In this document: positions 50,850 to 52,592 of the stretch, piece by piece | Numbering within the stretch: the stretch's first letter is position 1 | Layout: every line of letters begins with the position of its first letter | Virus record (IMG/VR): IMGVR_UViG_3300010389_000023 | Location: 1-52,592 of that record | Strand: one strand, 5' to 3' | DNA from: a virus | DNA: 52,592 nucleotides | Position numbers and translations under genes: made by a program | The notes under the pieces: generated by a model | What the model was told of the DNA's origin: nothing | The model's database searches: none | The model's input: the letters and a program-made list of their open reading frames with translations, nothing else

Positions 50850-51020
50850 TCAATCGCGGTCGCTGATGTTCCAGTTGGTGGATTGGACCTCAGGGGCAGG
50901 GAAGGGGAAAGGGCGACCCTCACGATGGGCGGCAACGTTGGCGGCAGACTGTGCCATCATGGCGCTGTAGGTCTTGGTATAGTCTGCCATGATGGCGGCG
51001 AGGTCGATTTGTTTTTTCAT
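50850..51020 (-). CDS. Small hypothetical protein
   Basis: 56 residues from the ATG at 51020: MKKQIDLAAIMADYTKTYSA, MMAQSAANVAAHREGRPFPF, then PAPEVQSTNWNISDRD. A long helix is followed by a Pro-rich turn and a polar tail. A longer reading from 51086 exists, but it would begin upstream of the -10/-35 promoter and has no ribosome site, so I reject it. A TTGATT/CATACT pair with a 17-base spacer stands just upstream. I recognise no family. Confidence 0.72.
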   Translation of the reverse strand: MKKQIDLAAIMADYTKTYSAMMAQSAANVAAHREGRPFPFPAPEVQSTNWNISDRD

Positions 51021-51026
51021 GAGACT

Positions 51027-51055
51027 AGTATGGCAGGGATGGGGGCAGAAATCAA
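51027..51055 (-). promoter_or_regulatory. Sigma-70-type promoter (TTGATT, 17 bp, CATACT)
   Basis: On the minus strand TTGATT and CATACT are 17 bases apart, and the -10 sits only about 7 bases upstream of the ATG at 51020. The transcript would be nearly leaderless unless the real start is a downstream codon such as the ATG of MADYTK. Confidence 0.45.
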
Positions 51056-51070
51056 GCGATAGTGGACAGT

Positions 51071-51259
51071 TCAGAGATTGCCCCACAAGGCATTGGCGAT
51101 GATGTCGCCAGCACCTGCCAGATCATCACGCACGATCAACCGCAGCATCTCTGCACCCTCGGTAGACTGGTGAAGCATCCGAACGTGCCCATCAGCAGCG
51201 TTAGGGCAGTTGCTGTGAACAATGGCAATAGCAAGGGCAGTTGCTTCGGTCTTAGTCAT
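51071..51259 (-). CDS. Small hypothetical helical protein
   Basis: 62 residues starting at the ATG at 51259: MTKTEATALAIAIVHSNCPN, AADGHVRMLHQSTEGAEMLR, then LIVRDDLAGAGDIIANALWG. An amphipathic helix, a short loop with Cys and His residues, then a second helix. I choose this start because the -10 TATAAT is 25 bases upstream; an in-frame extension to 51442 would read through the promoter and the upstream terminator. The leader reads CAGTCAAACGAAACCACCA with no Shine-Dalgarno. No family is recognised. Confidence 0.75.
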   Translation of the reverse strand: MTKTEATALAIAIVHSNCPNAADGHVRMLHQSTEGAEMLRLIVRDDLAGAGDIIANALWGNL

Positions 51260-51279
51260 TGGTGGTTTCGTTTGACTGA

Positions 51280-51295
51280 AGTCATTATAAGCACG
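51280..51295 (-). promoter_or_regulatory. Repeated TATAAT promoter element, copy 2
   Basis: agtcattataagcacg on the plus strand is a 16-base exact repeat of 52078-52093. The minus strand gives CGTGCTTATAATGACT with a perfect -10 TATAAT. It lies 21 bases upstream of the ATG at 51259. Confidence 0.5.
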
Positions 51296-51410
51296 CCCAG
51301 GGCACGCTTGGTGAGATTGTAGACCAGTTTGAGCACTGTCACATCGCTGCCCATGGCAGGCAGCGAAGGCATAGAATAGTGAGACAAGTTGCCGCGGCCA
51401 ATGAGTACAA

Positions 51411-51433
51411 AAAAAGGGGCAATTGATGCCCCT
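51411..51433 (-). terminator. Rho-independent terminator after the 120-residue gene
   Basis: On the minus strand AGGGGC, a 7-base loop, then GCCCCT is followed by seven Ts. It lies about 10 bases after the stop at 51443. Confidence 0.82.
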
Positions 51434-51442
51434 ATGTGTCAC

Positions 51443-51805
51443 TCAGGACAGCAGCAGAGAGTAGGGCAGATCACCAAGTTTCATACCATTGCGAAACTCA
51501 GTCACGAAGAACTCAGTGCCATTGTAGAGACGAATGAACCACTGATAGTTCTTCTGGAATACACCCTCGCCTGCAATACCATGCTCACCGAGAATAGCAT
51601 TGATGCGAGATTTGGTAGTGTTGGATTGCCAACCACCATCAAACAGACGCACATAGTTCTCACCTACGTCTGCAATGTGGTTGCCGTGCAGATACACTTT
51701 AGACTCACCAGTTTCAGGGTCAAACTCTACACGAGTGTTTGCTTTAGACCAGTTGAGGTTGTTGCTGATGGCAGCATTCATCTCACGTTCGATCTTGCGG
51801 GTCAT
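51443..51805 (-). CDS. Conserved hypothetical small protein (120 residues)
   Basis: 120 residues. It begins TRKIEREMNAAISNNLNWSK, then a beta hairpin region (TRVEFDPETGESKVYLHGNH, IADVGENYVRLFDGGW) followed by TKSRINAILGEHGIAGEGVF and QKNYQWFIRLYNGTEFFVTE. The 'MTRKIEREMNAAI' start and the HGNHIADVG hairpin recur in small proteins of cyanophages and some cyanobacteria. No function is known to me. The leader is CAACAAACCGCTTCAC, without a Shine-Dalgarno. The promoter has a TTGCAA/CATACT pair at 17 bases. Confidence 0.82.
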   Translation of the reverse strand: MTRKIEREMNAAISNNLNWSKANTRVEFDPETGESKVYLHGNHIADVGENYVRLFDGGWQSNTTKSRINAILGEHGIAGEGVFQKNYQWFIRLYNGTEFFVTEFRNGMKLGDLPYSLLLS

Positions 51806-51831
51806 GTGAAGCGGTTTGTTGAACTGTGGTT

Positions 51832-51860
51832 AGTATGGACGAGAATGGGGGCAATTGCAA
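51832..51860 (-). promoter_or_regulatory. Sigma-70-type promoter embedded in the upstream terminator
   Basis: On the minus strand TTGCAA and CATACT lie exactly 17 bases apart, and the -10 sits about 27 bases before the ATG at 51805. The -35 TTGCAA is within the loop of the terminator hairpin of the preceding gene. Confidence 0.45.
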
Positions 51861-51866
51861 CCCCCT
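51842..51866 (-). terminator. Hairpin terminator after the 57-residue gene
   Basis: On the minus strand GGGGG and CCCCC enclose TTGCAATTG, with ATTCTC after. The T-run is poor. It lies about 20 bases after the stop at 51887. Confidence 0.55.
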
Positions 51867-51886
51867 ATGTGACACTTCCTAGACTG

Positions 51887-52060
51887 TCACCCCAGGAAGG
51901 TGGCAGGGTTGCCGTAGTCTGCAATATGGTGCCCGTTGAGACGGATCTCAGCGTAACCAAACTCCTCAGCGAGGGACAGGCACAGATCGTAGGCGCGTCC
52001 CTCATCACAGACGGACTCGGACTCGTAAGGGGCAGAGGGGACTAGGACTTCGTAACGCAT
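51887..52060 (-). CDS. Small hypothetical protein with HHIADYG motif
   Basis: 57 residues, read directly from the DNA: MRYEVLVPSAPYESESVCDE, GRAYDLCLSLAEEFGYAEIR, then LNGHHIADYGNPATFLG. A strand, an acidic loop, a helix (EGRAYDLCLSLAEEFGY) and a beta hairpin ending in LNGHHIADYG. That last segment resembles YLHGNHIADVG in the neighbouring 120-residue protein. The leader is TTCAAACAAACACATG with no Shine-Dalgarno, and the -10 TATAAT lies about 22 bases upstream in a 16-base element repeated at 51280-51295. No function is known. Confidence 0.78.
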   Translation of the reverse strand: MRYEVLVPSAPYESESVCDEGRAYDLCLSLAEEFGYAEIRLNGHHIADYGNPATFLG

Positions 52061-52077
52061 GTGTTTGTTTGAACTTC

Positions 52078-52093
52078 AGTCATTATAAGCACG
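52078..52093 (-). promoter_or_regulatory. Repeated TATAAT promoter element, copy 1
   Basis: A 16-base exact repeat of 51280-51295 with a perfect -10 TATAAT on the minus strand, 18 bases upstream of the ATG at 52060. Confidence 0.5.
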
Positions 52094-52163
52094 GGGTCGG
52101 ACGCTTTGGGGTCAATGGTGGACACTGTGCCAACCGTCCACTCGCGGCCGAAAGTTTGTATAC

Positions 52164-52418
52164 CTAACTCTGTGTGGTGTAATCTATATCAAACTCGATC
52201 GAACGTTCGGGCATATCGATGTCATCCAGGATGATACGATAATCAATCGATTTGATACACCAACCAGACGCACATGTGAGTTCTTCGATTAGATCATCAG
52301 CATCATCTGCCTCCCAAATAGTGCCAATGTATTCGCTGTTAAGTTCATCCTTATCATAGGCGGTCATCTCATCATCGCCCTCAGTATCAAACTCGATGTA
52401 GGTAACTTGGAATTGCAT
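52164..52418 (-). CDS. Small acidic hypothetical protein
   Basis: 84 residues, strongly acidic: MQFQVTYIEFDTEGDDEMTA, YDKDELNSEYIGTIWEADDA, DDLIEELTCASGWCIKSIDY, then RIILDDIDMPERSIEFDIDY. An alternating strand-helix-strand pattern with a helix at ADDADDLIEELTCASG and two cysteines (in TCASGWCIK). The 'GTIWEADDADDLIEE' stretch is a recurring small cyanophage protein motif, function unknown. An acidic surface of this kind can mimic DNA, but that is speculation. The leader is CTAACTAACACAAACTC with no Shine-Dalgarno. Confidence 0.8.
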   Translation of the reverse strand: MQFQVTYIEFDTEGDDEMTAYDKDELNSEYIGTIWEADDADDLIEELTCASGWCIKSIDYRIILDDIDMPERSIEFDIDYTTQS

Positions 52419-52437
52419 GAGTTTGTGTTAGTTAGTG

Positions 52438-52592
52438 TCAGACAGTGGCGGGAGAAAGACTAACCTCAACCCTCTTGAGATTGAGACCAGCGAGTTGATC
52501 TAAAACACGATTGTGGATGCGATCACATGCATTTTTGAGGCGAGACTTCTCATACCAAATAGTTACACAACCATCGTTAGTCTCAACCTGAA
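52438..52592 (-). CDS. Small hypothetical protein (partial, 5' end outside window)
   Basis: Fifty-one codons of an open frame that runs in from the right edge: QVETNDGCVTIWYEKSRLKN, ACDRIHNRVLDQLAGLNLKR, then VEVSLSPATV. A strand (CVTIWYEKS), a helix (LKNACDRIHNRVLDQLAG) and a final strand (KRVEVSLS). This is the only frame open throughout the segment, and it ends about 20 bases before the next gene. Too little is present to name a family. Confidence 0.65.
   Translation of the reverse strand, partial: QVETNDGCVTIWYEKSRLKNACDRIHNRVLDQLAGLNLKRVEVSLSPATV

Noticed and set aside
51021-51086. N-terminal extension of the 56-residue gene to 78 residues
   Set aside because: It would start upstream of the -35/-10 pair of its own promoter and lacks a ribosome site.
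51260-51442. N-terminal extension of the 62-residue gene to 123 residues
   Set aside because: The extension would read through a TATAAT promoter and a terminator, and its residues look random (FFCTHWPRQLVSLFYAF).
51389-52045. A 218-residue plus-strand ORF in the small-gene block
   Set aside because: It runs across two terminators and two minus-strand genes that have their own promoters. Its composition is that of a reverse frame.
1-52592. tRNA genes, integrase or insertion-sequence ends
   Set aside because: I searched by eye for cloverleaf arms (GGTTCGAATCC type) and for terminal inverted repeats with a transposase, and saw no convincing candidate.

Overview
The window is a piece of a T4-like myovirus that infects marine picocyanobacteria (Synechococcus or Prochlorococcus). 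The evidence is a baseplate and neck gene set homologous to T4 (gp25, gp6, a gp7-like protein, gp8, gp13, gp14, gp15, gp16), T4-type late promoters (TATAAATA and close variants), and several protein families I know mainly from cyanomyoviruses (the DUF4815 structural protein, the 48-residue basic protein, small 'MAAPR-RLRR' fibre proteins). Every gene I can support is on the minus strand, so the biological order runs from high to low coordinates. I cannot name the phage.

Layout in transcription order. (1) 52.6-49.88 kb: ten small genes (one cut by the window edge) of about 55-120 residues. The DNA here is visibly richer in G+C. Several have their own -10 element and a hairpin terminator, and most have a C/A-rich leader instead of a clear Shine-Dalgarno. 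They look like early or accessory genes; one resembles an orphan HicA toxin. A strong hairpin at about 49.85 kb ends the block. (2) 49.71-46.67 kb: small and medium genes leading into the late region: two overlapping short genes, a 299-residue probable virion protein, a PAAR spike-tip protein, a small basic protein, a 169-residue unknown, a 2OG-Fe(II) oxygenase and a 71-residue unknown. (3) 46.64-33.15 kb: baseplate wedge genes gp25, gp6, a 3138-residue gp7-like protein and gp8. (4) 33.05-20.72 kb: a 2692-residue DUF4815 structural protein followed by small accessory virion proteins, a coiled-coil protein and a 762-residue beta-repeat protein. (5) 20.70-2.94 kb: the fibre and adhesin block, with a 1043-residue fibre protein, a 3755-residue fibre ending in an S74 self-cleaving chaperone, an 834-residue glycine-rich/lectin-like adhesin and a possible small chaperone. 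(6) 2.89-0 kb: neck and tail completion proteins gp13, gp14, gp15, and the start of the small terminase gp16.

How it fits together: gp25, gp6, gp7-like and gp8 should build the wedge. PAAR should cap the central spike. The DUF4815 protein and the following proteins probably decorate the baseplate periphery and carry the fibres. The 3755- and 834-residue proteins are the best candidates for host recognition. gp13, gp14 and gp15 join tail to head, and gp16 starts DNA packaging. Three giant genes (3755, 3138 and 2692 codons) take up more than half of the window.

The most unusual structures are these: a LamG-like lectin fold that appears to be split by an inserted, seemingly circularly permuted glycine-rich domain in the adhesin; a gp7 homologue with about 1,500 extra residues, including a YHYH-like domain, placed between two T4-gp7-like segments; a GxGY-type beta motif shared by four different baseplate and fibre proteins; and the autonomous small-gene cassette with C/A-rich leaders. 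No tRNA, CRISPR array, insertion sequence or integrase was seen. No gene-free stretch exceeds about 200 bases.
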